Positions 1 through 6,208 of a stretch of 11,759 nucleotides of DNA are shown here, piece after piece. This stretch comes from CAYRGQ01 sp964444885. GTDB taxonomy: Bacteria; Bacteroidota; Bacteroidia; Sphingobacteriales; Sphingobacteriaceae. The stretch's first letter is position 1. Every line of letters starts with the position of its first letter. Under the pieces are notes generated by a model, which did not search any database, was not told the DNA's origin, and saw nothing but the letters and a program-made list of their open reading frames with translations. Location of the stretch: NCBI GenBank assembly GCA_964444885.1, contig CAYUIZ010000095.1, positions 1 through 11,759 on the forward strand, in the 5' to 3' direction. The position numbers and the translations under genes were made by a program.

Positions 1-187
1 ACGTATATGAATTCAATTCGTCAAAGCGTTCCCGCTCCCACAGCTCCCGGCCATCCACCAAATCGAGGTTGGCCTGAGACACCACACGGTTTGCTTTCTC
101 GTTGCTGCATCGATGGAACAGCAATCCGCCGGCCAAGACCGAAACGCCAATTGCTTTGATAGCGTCCCTTCTTTTCATTTTATCCAT
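1..187 (-). CDS. Gluconate 2-dehydrogenase subunit 3-like protein, 5' part only
   Basis: Only the first 62 codons are in the window; the gene continues past base 1. Translated on the minus strand from 187 it begins MDKMKRRDAIKAIGVSVLAG, a twin-arginine (Tat) type signal: RR at residues 6-7 followed by a hydrophobic stretch to about residue 24, then HRCSN. A start at the second Met (178) is equally possible. It lies 52 bases downstream of a GMC dehydrogenase on the same strand, the usual arrangement for the gluconate 2-dehydrogenase subunit 3 family in Bacteroidota. Known role of the family: small partner of the FAD subunit; in FAD-dependent sugar dehydrogenases the small subunit carries the Tat signal and takes the signal-less large subunit to the periplasm. 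The family assignment rests on the signal, the context and the residues ELWERERFDEL, since the conserved body of the protein is outside the window. Confidence 0.7.
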   Translation of the reverse strand, partial: MDKMKRRDAIKAIGVSVLAGGLLFHRCSNEKANRVVSQANLDLVDGRELWERERFDELNSYT

Positions 188-239
188 TCTGTAAAGGTCT
201 ATCACGGAGAGAAACGCACGCGCCCGGCTCTCCTTGGTT

Positions 240-1979
240 TTATAAATTCAGTTTTTCGCGCTGGTCCAGGATGTACTCTGCCGTACGCATCGACAAGGCC
301 AAAATTGTCCACGTAGGGTTTTTATCGCCCTGCTGCACAAATGGCCCGCCGTCTACCACAAACAGGTTCTTGCAGTCGTGCGCTTGGCACCATTTATTCA
401 GTGCAGACGTCTTCGGGTCGTCGCCCATCCGGACCGTACCCACCTCATGGATAATCTCCCCCGGCTTCTTGAGCCCGTAGTCGTGCTCGGCTCCCACGTA
501 GGGCGACGTAATGACTGCGCCCATGCTGGTAAAGAGATCATGGAAGGTGTCCTGCATGTGCTTGCCCTGCTTGATTTCGTCGTCTTGCCATTTGTAATGG
601 AACTTCAGCACCGGAATCCCGTACTTATCGACCGTATTGGGGTCAATCTCGCAGTAATTTTCCTTTCGCGCGATCGCGAGACCACGGCCCGCCAGCACCA
701 CCCGGGAGCCGAAATAGCTCCGATACTCCTCTTTGAGCGATTGCCCATAGCCACCGGCCGGCTTGGCCGTGCCGTGCTGTTGGGCTAGCTTCCCGTTAAA
801 TCGCGGCAGATCGCCCATATATCCAAACGAAGGCATATTCATCCCCCCGCCGTATTCGATGTGATAGCCGCGCGGAAAGTCGAGTTTGCTGTTATCGAGC
901 CACCAAGGCGAATAAATGTGCAGACTGCCCACCCCATCCTCGTTATAGCGCTTGCGGTCCTTCAGCTCCGGAAGATAAGCGCCCACGCTCACTCCCGTTG
1001 AGTCGTGCAGGTATTTACCCACGACCCCGCTGCTGTTGCCGAGTCCTTGGGGGTGGTGGTGGGATTTGGAATTGAGGAGAATACGGGCCGACTCGCACGC
1101 ACTAGCCGCCAAGATTACCTGTTCGCCGTAGACCTGATACTCCTGCATATCCTCCTTATTAATATAGGAAACGCCGATGGCCAACCCTTCGTCGTCGACC
1201 AGCACTTCGCGGACTAAGGAATTGGGCAGTACTTCCAAGTTGCCCGTCCTAATCGCCGGAATAACGAGGCAGGAAGACGATGAAAAATCACCGTACACCT
1301 TGCACGCCCGGCCACATTGTCCGCAATTAAAGCACATACCCCGGTCAGGGTTGTTCGCCAAAGGCTGCGTCAGGACCGATCCGCGGCCCGGAATAACGGG
1401 AATACCTTTCTTTTTAGCCTCCTCCGTAATGAGAAGCTCATGAAGGCGCGGCTTGGGCGGCGGCAGAAAAATGCCGTCGGGGTCGTCCTCTAGCCCCTCA
1501 TTGGTGCCGTAGATGCCCAGCATGACATCGATCCGGTCATAAAAAGGCTTGACCTCGTCATAGGTAATCGGCCAGTCGTCGGTAGCGCCGTCAAAACTGC
1601 CACCTTTAAAGTCCTTGGGGCCAAAACGTAAGGAAATCCGGCCCCAGTGGTTGGTCCGTCCGCCCAGCATCCGTGAGCGAAACCAGCGAAAGTCGCTTTC
1701 TTCCCCATTCGTATAGGGCTCTCCATCGATTTCCCAACCTCCGTAAGCGGCGTCAAAGTCGCCAAAAGGCCGGTTGGTGGAAGCGCCTCTCCGGGGCGAT
1801 TCCCAACTCCATCGCATTTGCAAAGAATCCTTGGCCGGGTCAAAGAAAGGGCCCGACTCGAGCATGAGCACGCGCAATCCGGCATTGGCCAGCACATAGC
1901 CCGCCATGCCGCCACCGGCACCAGACCCGACGACGATTGCGTCATACTTGTTTTTTTTACCGTTTGTGTAAAACGCCAT
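240..1979 (-). CDS. GMC-family FAD dehydrogenase (gluconate/sugar dehydrogenase large-subunit type)
   Basis: This 579-residue protein is a complete GMC oxidoreductase. The N-terminal FAD-binding Rossmann motif VVGSGAGGGMAGY is at residues 16-28, with the acidic end of the second strand at E41. The FAD-covering segment GGRTNHWGR is at 106-114. The C-terminal domain has HEVGTVRMGD at 511-520 and DGGPFVQQGDKNPTWT at 543-558; H511 and N554 fit the catalytic His/Asn pair of the family. A Cys-rich stretch CFNCGQCGRAC (C216, C219, C222, C226) resembles the Fe-S ligand region of membrane-linked fructose and glucose dehydrogenases, so electrons may leave through a cluster to a quinone or cytochrome instead of to oxygen (inference). 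There is no signal peptide; export would depend on the Tat signal of the downstream small subunit. The substrate cannot be read from sequence; sugars, sugar acids or polyols are likely. The start at 1979 sits just before the Rossmann strand and is preceded by an A-rich leader without a clear ribosome binding site. Confidence 0.92.
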   Translation of the reverse strand: MAFYTNGKKNKYDAIVVGSGAGGGMAGYVLANAGLRVLMLESGPFFDPAKDSLQMRWSWESPRRGASTNRPFGDFDAAYGGWEIDGEPYTNGEESDFRWFRSRMLGGRTNHWGRISLRFGPKDFKGGSFDGATDDWPITYDEVKPFYDRIDVMLGIYGTNEGLEDDPDGIFLPPPKPRLHELLITEEAKKKGIPVIPGRGSVLTQPLANNPDRGMCFNCGQCGRACKVYGDFSSSSCLVIPAIRTGNLEVLPNSLVREVLVDDEGLAIGVSYINKEDMQEYQVYGEQVILAASACESARILLNSKSHHHPQGLGNSSGVVGKYLHDSTGVSVGAYLPELKDRKRYNEDGVGSLHIYSPWWLDNSKLDFPRGYHIEYGGGMNMPSFGYMGDLPRFNGKLAQQHGTAKPAGGYGQSLKEEYRSYFGSRVVLAGRGLAIARKENYCEIDPNTVDKYGIPVLKFHYKWQDDEIKQGKHMQDTFHDLFTSMGAVITSPYVGAEHDYGLKKPGEIIHEVGTVRMGDDPKTSALNKWCQAHDCKNLFVVDGGPFVQQGDKNPTWTILALSMRTAEYILDQREKLNL

Positions 1980-2302
1980 TTTTTGGTTTTCTAATTGGTT
2001 CGTTATTGGCTTGTTAAGTTAGGTGATTCTTATCAAGATTCGAAATTGCATATATTAATAATTGGAATTTTGCCGCAATTTGTCCTGTTGTTGTACGATA
2101 TTGGCATAAGCGCCCGGCAGGGAAATCGCATTTAATATACGTGTGTCCGCTGGGGTTCGCGCCGGGCGATGCCCAGCGACAGATATCGGACAGCCTCTTC
2201 GGGGTTGACTACCTCCTAGCGATTCCTGAACAGCCCGGGCACTGTCGCGGTCTGCAAGATATTTTTCTTAGCTTTGGTAGCATTGTACCAATCGTTTGCA
2301 TC
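1980..2302. other. Divergent intergenic region, AT-rich half and GC-rich half
   Basis: This is the 323-base gap between the divergent GMC and cupin genes. No convincing gene is present. Bases 1980-2100 are AT-rich and probably hold the GMC promoter, but I found no exact minus-strand TAnnTTTG. Bases 2101-2245 are GC-rich with nested inverted repeats: CGCCCGGC at 2111-2118 pairs with GCCGGGCG at 2161-2168, GGGC-GAT-GCCC lies at 2164-2174, and the self-complementary GCCCGGGC is at 2233-2240. An open frame runs through it into the cupin, but its upstream residues show no family features. Confidence 0.5.
2269..2276 (+). promoter_or_regulatory. Candidate -7 element TAGCTTTG for the cupin gene
   Basis: TAGCTTTG matches the Bacteroidota -7 consensus TAnnTTTG exactly and would start transcription about 20 bases before the cupin ATG. 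There is no TTG at the expected 19-21 base distance upstream, so the -33 half is unsupported. Confidence 0.35.
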
Positions 2303-2635
2303 ATGGAAATAGTTTCTATTTTATCCGATATTGAATACGGAGACACCAAACCCGCCATCAAAGTACTGTTTAATAACGCGTCGGTCAAAGAAATCCGAAT
2401 CGTATTTAAGGAGGGACAGGAAATGCGCGAGCATAAAACCCGCCACCCCATCGTAGTCGAAATCGTGGACGGGAGTATCGATTTCGGCGTAGGGGGCACG
2501 GTACACCGGTTAGACAAAGGCATGCTGATCGCCTTGGAGGCCGACGTACCGCATAACCTGGTCGCCCGCGCACCCAGCATTGTTCGTCTTTCCTTGAGCA
2601 AGGCCGACACCGTTGAGCGGGTCCAGCAAGTCTAG
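2303..2635 (+). CDS. Small cupin-domain protein
   Basis: This 110-residue single-domain cupin (conserved double-stranded beta-helix) starts at ATG 2303; the open frame continues upstream to 2141 but that part has no conserved features. The pattern G38..H44-x3-H48....E53...G57 corresponds to cupin motif 1, with H-x3-H in place of the usual H-x-H. The segment G73..P83-H84-N85 corresponds to motif 2. H44, H48, E53 and H84 are plausible metal ligands, so metal binding is likely. Members of this size are often binding or sensing proteins rather than enzymes, and no substrate can be named. It is monocistronic: the upstream gene is divergent and the downstream gene convergent, separated by a bidirectional terminator. 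A TAGCTTTG promoter element lies 27 bases upstream. Confidence 0.85.
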   Translation: MEIVSILSDIEYGDTKPAIKVLFNNASVKEIRIVFKEGQEMREHKTRHPIVVEIVDGSIDFGVGGTVHRLDKGMLIALEADVPHNLVARAPSIVRLSLSKADTVERVQQV

Positions 2636-2647
2636 CCACCAAGCAAA

Positions 2648-2679
2648 AAAGCCGCCCCGGGGATTCACCGGGCGGCTTT
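2648..2679. terminator. Bidirectional terminator between convergent genes
   Basis: The hairpin AAAGCCGCCC (2648-2657), loop, GGGCGGCTTT (2670-2679) is a perfect 10-bp stem with a 12-base loop. It lies 12 bases after the cupin stop and 21 bases from the stop of the convergent YtfG-like gene. On the minus strand the stem is followed by a run of six T and TGCTT, a good terminator tail; on the plus strand the tail is TTTCGCTTTC, which is weaker. Confidence 0.85.
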
Positions 2680-2700
2680 CGCTTTCAAAAAAACAGGCTA

Positions 2701-3549
2701 TTATTCCGCCAACGCATGCTTGACCGCATCGGCCAATGGCGTGGTGGGGCGCCCGATCAGCTCCGACAAGACCTTGGCATCGTCAAACAGGTCGCCCTGC
2801 GACACGCCGATATCCCAACCGGCAATCACTTGGGCGAAGCCCACTGGCACGTCCAGCGATTGCAACACCTCGACGTATTCCGCTTCACTCAGGTTGCGGT
2901 ACGGGATGTCTTTGCCGGTCTGCTTGGAAACTTCCGCGGCCAAGCCAGCCAGGGTGTAGGCTTCGTCGCCCGCCAATTCGTACACCTTGCCGTCATGCCC
3001 CTCACTGGTCAGCACCACGGCCGCTGCCTCGGCATAGTCCGCGCGCGTGGCCGAGGAAATCTTACCCTCGCCCGCGCTGCCCACAATGGCACCCGCCGCC
3101 AGGGATCCCTGTATTGATCCGGCATAGTTCTCCGTGTACCATCCATTGCGCAAGATGGTGTGCGGTATCCCCGACGACTGCAGCAGCTGTTCCGTTTCCA
3201 CGTGTTCAGGTGCCAGGCTCAGCGAACTCGAATCCGCATGCAACAAGCTCGTGTAAACGATCCGCTTGACGCCGGCTTCCTGGGCGGCCTTGATCACGTT
3301 CTCGTGCTGGGCTTTGCGCTGGCCAACTTCACTCCCGGAGATCAGCAACAAGGTGCCAATGCCCGCCAGCGCGCCTGCCAGTCCCTCGGGCTGGGTATAA
3401 TCGAAAGCCCTGGCTTCCACGCCGAGATCCGTCGCTTTTTCGGGCGAACGGACCAGCGCCACCAAGGTGTCCGACGCTACGCGTTGTTTTAATTTTTCCA
3501 CTACCAGACGACCTAGTTGCCCGGTAGCTCCTGTGATTCCTGTTTTCAT
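2701..3549 (-). CDS. ytfG: NAD(P)H:quinone oxidoreductase 2 (QOR2/YtfG-like, NmrA-type SDR)
   Basis: This 282-residue protein is an atypical short-chain dehydrogenase closely resembling E. coli YtfG (QOR2, 286 residues) along its whole length. The dinucleotide-binding loop TGATGQLG is at residues 6-13. The shared blocks LLLISGSEVGQR (67-78), YTSLLHAD (99-106), ILRNGWYTENY (132-142), SSATRADYA (165-173), the GKVYELAGD region and GLFDD follow in the same order as in YtfG. Known role: NADPH-dependent two-electron reduction of quinones in the cytoplasm, avoiding semiquinone radicals. In E. coli the gene lies next to the HxlR regulator ytfH; here an Rrf2 regulator lies 58 bases upstream on the same strand, and the intervening DNA carries a repeat matching the one in the regulator's own promoter. 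The start at 3549 gives the expected N-terminus. The substrate range is inferred from the homology. Confidence 0.93.
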   Translation of the reverse strand: MKTGITGATGQLGRLVVEKLKQRVASDTLVALVRSPEKATDLGVEARAFDYTQPEGLAGALAGIGTLLLISGSEVGQRKAQHENVIKAAQEAGVKRIVYTSLLHADSSSLSLAPEHVETEQLLQSSGIPHTILRNGWYTENYAGSIQGSLAAGAIVGSAGEGKISSATRADYAEAAAVVLTSEGHDGKVYELAGDEAYTLAGLAAEVSKQTGKDIPYRNLSEAEYVEVLQSLDVPVGFAQVIAGWDIGVSQGDLFDDAKVLSELIGRPTTPLADAVKHALAE

Positions 3550-3560
3550 ATTTTTTATAT

Positions 3561-3579
3561 TGTAATATTATTTGTTACA
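3561..3579. promoter_or_regulatory. Candidate Rrf2 operator upstream of the ytfG-like gene
   Basis: TGTAA (3561-3565), nine bases, TTACA (3575-3579) forms an inverted repeat centred 21 bases before the ytfG-like ATG. It has the same arms and the same 9-base spacing as the larger palindrome in front of the Rrf2 gene. Reading the minus strand, a TTG (3590-3588), 20 bases, then a poor TATTACAA (3567-3560) is the only promoter-like pair seen, and the repeat would cover it. Confidence 0.6.
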
Positions 3580-3607
3580 TTTTAGGGCAAATTTTTTTGC
3601 TCCTTCC

Positions 3608-4018
3608 CTACGCGAACTGCTTTTCGAAGTCTGCCAACGTCTTGCCGGCGAGCGAATCGGCCACCAAAGCGTCCGTTTCGGCGAATAGCGCATCCAGCTT
3701 GGTATTGATGTCTTTCCCCACCGGGCATTGCGGATTGGGGTTGGCGTTCTTTTTTCCCAATACATCGGAGTTCTTCACGGCGTGGTAGACATCGCCCAGG
3801 CAGATAGCCTGCGCCGGTACCTGCAACATCGAACCGCCTTCCTTCCCTTTGCGGCTGACCACCCAGCCCTGCGCCTGCAACAGGCCCAGTTCCCGGCGAA
3901 CCACCACGGGATTGACATTGATGCTCCCGGCAATCCAGTCCGAGCTCACCCATTCGTCTGGGTTCTTGGCCAGAATCGTCAGGATATGGATAGCCGTTGC
4001 AAACTTCGTGTTGTTCAT
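3608..4018 (-). CDS. Rrf2-family transcriptional regulator (YwnA type)
   Basis: This 136-residue protein starts at ATG 4018 (MNNTKFATAIHIL), matching the usual Rrf2 start; the frame continues 12 codons upstream into the promoter and was not used. The winged helix-turn-helix spans about residues 24-50 (VSSDWIAGSINVNPVVVRREL), with a Gly-rich wing at 58-65 (KGKEGGSM). The downstream helix and the NPQCPVG motif at 95-101 (C98) are typical of the YwnA branch, the Bacillus subtilis ywnA/ywnB type of regulator/oxidoreductase pair. Only two cysteines are present (C73, C98), so the three-Cys iron-sulfur site of IscR and NsrR is absent; sensing through C98 or a bound ligand is an inference. It is co-directional with the ytfG-like gene 58 bases downstream and very likely represses both itself and that gene. 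Confidence 0.92.
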   Translation of the reverse strand: MNNTKFATAIHILTILAKNPDEWVSSDWIAGSINVNPVVVRRELGLLQAQGWVVSRKGKEGGSMLQVPAQAICLGDVYHAVKNSDVLGKKNANPNPQCPVGKDINTKLDALFAETDALVADSLAGKTLADFEKQFA

Positions 4019-4023
4019 CCCTG

Positions 4024-4054
4024 CAAAGGTAATGATTTTTATAATGTAAAACAA
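4024..4054 (-). promoter_or_regulatory. Bacteroidota-type promoter of the Rrf2 gene
   Basis: On the minus strand TTG (4054-4052), a 20-base spacer and TACCTTTG (4031-4024) match the TTG-N19..21-TAnnTTTG consensus exactly. The -7 element ends only 5 bases before the ATG at 4018, so the transcript would be leaderless or nearly so. The -33 TTG lies in the central spacer of the palindrome at 4039-4069. Confidence 0.7.
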
Positions 4055-4069
4055 TATGTTACATTATAA
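4039..4069. promoter_or_regulatory. 31-bp palindrome, candidate Rrf2 autoregulatory operator
   Basis: Perfect 11-bp arms TTATAATGTAA (4039-4049) and TTACATTATAA (4059-4069) flank a 9-base spacer. The inner core TGTAA-N9-TTACA is the same as at 3561-3579. It covers the -33 element and half of the spacer of the Rrf2 promoter, so a protein bound here would exclude RNA polymerase. Assignment to the Rrf2 protein is by position and shared motif; known Rrf2 operators are A/T-rich palindromes of similar size. Confidence 0.7.
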
Positions 4070-4228
4070 GTACGACGAACTGCCGACCGATCGAGCCTAC
4101 TGTCCTGCACAATAGTATAGTGAAGAAGGCTCGTCGCACACTTGCCATATGGGGCTGCGTTTTTGAAGATTTTTCCCTACCTTGACGGCCATCATCTACG
4201 CACAGGGCAACGCGAAAAACAGACATTC

Positions 4229-4918
4229 ATGGAAGATAACTTTGCAGACAAAGTGATCGCATTTAACCGATCTTTATACTATCCGGACGAGCTTCCGGCC
4301 GGATTCCAAGTACTGAATCCGTACATGGACAACCCCGAAACCATGGCGGTCATGGAAGCGTTCTACAAGCAGTACTACAACGACAGGAACCGGCGGCGCT
4401 TTCTTATCGGCATCAACCCCAGCCGTCACGGCGCTGGTGTAACCGGCGTTCCCTTCACGGATACCAAACGCCTGGCAGAGGTCTGCGGCATTCCGATGAA
4501 ATCTGCCCGAACACACGAAGTTTCTTCGGTTTTCCTCTACGACATGATCGCCGCCTACGGTGGTGCCGCCCAGTTCTACAGCCGCTTCTATATTAATTCC
4601 CCCTTTCCGCTGGCTATCATTCGCCAAACCCAAGCAGGAAACTGGCTGAACGCGAACTATTATGACGACAAGCAGCTCTTCGCCATGGTCAAGCCCTTTA
4701 TGGTGGCGTCCTTGAAAACGCACATCAGCCTAGGACTGGATACACATGAAGTTTACATCCTCGGCAAGAAAAATGCGTCCTTTATACAGCAACTGAACGT
4801 CGAAGAAAATCTATTCGGCAAGCTTGTCGTACTCGAACACCCACGCTACATTCAGCAATACAAGTCACGCGAAAAACAGCACTACATCGATAAATACCTG
4901 TCAGTTTTGGCCGAATAA
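4229..4918 (+). CDS. SMUG2-like uracil/xanthine DNA glycosylase (DUF4918 family)
   Basis: This 229-residue protein belongs to the uracil-DNA glycosylase superfamily. Motif 1, LIGINPSRHGAGVTGVPFTD, is at residues 59-78; it resembles the GxNP...GxPF active-site loop of SMUG-type enzymes. Motif 2 is EHPRYIQQY at 203-211, with H204 the expected catalytic or DNA-contacting histidine. Known for the SMUG2 subfamily: it removes deaminated bases (uracil, xanthine) from DNA to start base excision repair. The start at ATG 4229 is chosen because the 29 upstream codons lack conservation-like features and MEDNFADKVIAFNRSLYYP looks like the family N-terminus. It stands alone: the upstream gene is divergent (210-base gap) and a terminator follows directly. 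No good TAnnTTTG promoter was found; TACCTTG at 4178-4184 is the closest and has no matching -33. Confidence 0.85.
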   Translation: MEDNFADKVIAFNRSLYYPDELPAGFQVLNPYMDNPETMAVMEAFYKQYYNDRNRRRFLIGINPSRHGAGVTGVPFTDTKRLAEVCGIPMKSARTHEVSSVFLYDMIAAYGGAAQFYSRFYINSPFPLAIIRQTQAGNWLNANYYDDKQLFAMVKPFMVASLKTHISLGLDTHEVYILGKKNASFIQQLNVEENLFGKLVVLEHPRYIQQYKSREKQHYIDKYLSVLAE

Positions 4919-4921
4919 GAC

Positions 4922-4958
4922 GGCGTGGCAGCGGACTTTACCAACACACGCCTTTTTT
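4922..4958 (+). terminator. Rho-independent terminator of the glycosylase gene
   Basis: GGCGTG (4922-4927) pairs with CACGCC (4947-4952) and is followed directly by six T (4953-4958). It begins 4 bases after the stop codon. The stem is short and the loop is 19 bases, so efficiency is uncertain. Confidence 0.6.
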
Positions 4959-5019
4959 CCTTGAAATTTTTCGACATTATTAAAATTGGCCTGCTTTTTG
5001 GATACAATTTTAATATACC

Positions 5020-5052
5020 GTTAAAAAATCAGCTTGGAACCGATTTTTTAAC
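5020..5052. repeat. Perfect 11-11-11 inverted repeat upstream of the DsbA-like gene
   Basis: GTTAAAAAATC (5020-5030) and GATTTTTTAAC (5042-5052) are perfect inverted 11-mers around an 11-base spacer AGCTTGGAACC. The arms are too A/T-rich for a normal terminator stem. The centre lies about 78 bases before the predicted transcription start of the DsbA-like gene, a position suited to a regulator site. Confidence 0.6.
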
Positions 5053-5055
5053 ACC

Positions 5056-5071
5056 GTGAAAATAATTTCAC
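5056..5071. repeat. Short inverted repeat GTGAAA-N4-TTTCAC
   Basis: GTGAAA (5056-5061), ATAA, TTTCAC (5066-5071) is a 16-bp operator-like palindrome 8 bases upstream of the predicted -33 element (5080) of the DsbA-like gene and only 3 bases after the larger repeat. Confidence 0.45.
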
Positions 5072-5079
5072 CATAAAAC

Positions 5080-5110
5080 TTGCAAAGGAACGATTAAGTA
5101 CCGACCTTTG
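5080..5110 (+). promoter_or_regulatory. Probable promoter of the DsbA-like gene
   Basis: TTG (5080-5082), a 20-base spacer and GACCTTTG (5103-5110) fit the Bacteroidota consensus with one mismatch (G for T in the first position of the -7 element). Transcription from about 5114 would give a leader of roughly 108 bases. Confidence 0.5.
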
Positions 5111-5221
5111 CGCCCGAATTCTGAGCCGCTACGAAAACCATATATCGTATTAAAAAACAGACTGTTCCGACAAAACGGAACCGATGAAATTCTGAAATAT
5201 AAAAACAACGAACAACAGAAC

Positions 5222-6136
5222 ATGATAGACGAAACGGCATCAGACAACTCTTTATTTTGCGATTTCGACACGGGTATTTGTGGTTTGCCTAATGACACGC
5301 AAACCCTGCATGCCGTCGCCGAAGCAACCGCCAAGCCGGTTAACGTAGTTTACTTTTCAGATCCGCTGTGTTCGGCATGCTGGGGAGCCGAGCCGATGCT
5401 GAACAAGCTGAAGCTGGAATATGGGGACACCGTCCATATCGAGTACCGCATGGGCGGCCTGTTGCCTAACTGGAAAGCCATGGGCAACATCACGCCAGCG
5501 CGTGTTGCTTCCCACGTGGATGAGATGCAGCGTCATTTCCAAATGCCCATGACCGGAGAAGTATGGACGCAGGACACACCGCACTCGTCGTTCCCGCCGT
5601 CTATCGCGTTCAAGGCTGCCCAGATGCAGGATGAAACGAAGGCAACCGTCTTCCTGAGGCGCCTACGCGAAATGTTCTTCGTCGAAGCCATTAATATTGC
5701 CAAATGGGAACACATCGTGGCGGCGGCTACAGAAACGGGACTCGACACTGCACAATTGCAACGAGACTACGAAGGCAAAGCCGGGGAGCTTTTTGAACAA
5801 GACATGGAACTGGCCCGCGAATTAGGCGTGAATGGATTCCCGACGCTCCTGTTCAGCAACCGTATGGGCAAGCAGGAAACCCTGCAGGGTGCAAAACCCT
5901 ACGAAGTTTTCGAGCAAGCGATAACCCGCGTTTGCCCTGACGCCCGCAAACAAGATCACCCCACCGATTGGAAACCCATTTTCAGCCAGCTAAACACCTT
6001 GACAACCAAAGAGTTTTCCGTGCTGGGCAACCGTTCGATTGCGGACGCGAATGCGACACTGGAGTCGCTGGCCAAAGCCGGAAAAATCAGCAAGCGGCCA
6101 ACCCCGGCCGGCGACCTCTGGCGCGCGCTTGCCTAA
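5222..6136 (+). CDS. DsbA-family thiol oxidoreductase (FrnE/SpxH-like)
   Basis: This 304-residue protein has a thioredoxin fold with a helical insertion, as in the DsbA/FrnE family. The active site is FSDPLCSACWG (45-55) with C50-SA-C53, a CxxC motif followed by Trp as in FrnE and in the ClpXP adaptor SpxH/YjbH. The cis-Pro loop is GVNGFPTLLF, about 85% of the way to the end of the thioredoxin core. There is no signal peptide, so a cytoplasmic site is likely, unlike classical periplasmic DsbA. Two more cysteines, C13 and C20 in LFCDFDTGICG, precede the domain. The C-terminal 50 residues (FSVLGNRSIADANATLESLA) look like a small helical module. The start at ATG 5222 is used because upstream codons to 5108 fall in the leader and begin with TTG. 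Its role is either thiol-disulfide exchange under oxidative stress or proteolysis adaptor; the sequence does not decide between them. Confidence 0.85.
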   Translation: MIDETASDNSLFCDFDTGICGLPNDTQTLHAVAEATAKPVNVVYFSDPLCSACWGAEPMLNKLKLEYGDTVHIEYRMGGLLPNWKAMGNITPARVASHVDEMQRHFQMPMTGEVWTQDTPHSSFPPSIAFKAAQMQDETKATVFLRRLREMFFVEAINIAKWEHIVAAATETGLDTAQLQRDYEGKAGELFEQDMELARELGVNGFPTLLFSNRMGKQETLQGAKPYEVFEQAITRVCPDARKQDHPTDWKPIFSQLNTLTTKEFSVLGNRSIADANATLESLAKAGKISKRPTPAGDLWRALA

Positions 6137-6184
6137 CGCACGAAAAACACGTTTGACACCACACTGGCCTGACCCACATACGGC

Positions 6185-6208
6185 GCCCCTGCAGGAATTT
6201 TGCGGGGC
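6185..6208 (+). terminator. Weak hairpin after the DsbA-like gene
   Basis: GCCCC (6185-6189) and GCA (6191-6193) pair with TGC-GGGGC (6201-6208), with one bulged T and a 7-base loop. It is 48 bases past the stop codon but lacks a T-run, so termination is uncertain. Confidence 0.3.

Noticed and set aside
2141..2302. In-frame upstream extension of the cupin gene (54 codons)
   Set aside because: No family features, GC-rich repeat DNA, and a TAGCTTTG promoter element lies inside it; the cupin domain starts right after ATG 2303.
2736..3269. Long plus-strand open frame (177 codons) opposite the ytfG-like gene
   Set aside because: It is antisense to a well-supported gene, with Arg/Pro/Ser-rich low-complexity translation typical of a shadow frame.
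4019..4054. Upstream extension of the Rrf2 gene by 12 codons
   Set aside because: These codons cover the promoter and operator, and the Rrf2 family starts at MNNTKFATAIHIL.
4092..4133. Inverted repeat CGAGCCT...AGGCTCG in the Rrf2/glycosylase gap
   Set aside because: Seven-bp arms with a 28-base loop and no T-run or promoter relation; plausible by chance.
5020..5052. The 11-11-11 repeat as a terminator or insertion-sequence end
   Set aside because: The stem is almost all A/T, no transposase or target duplication is present, and the glycosylase gene already has a terminator at 4922-4958.
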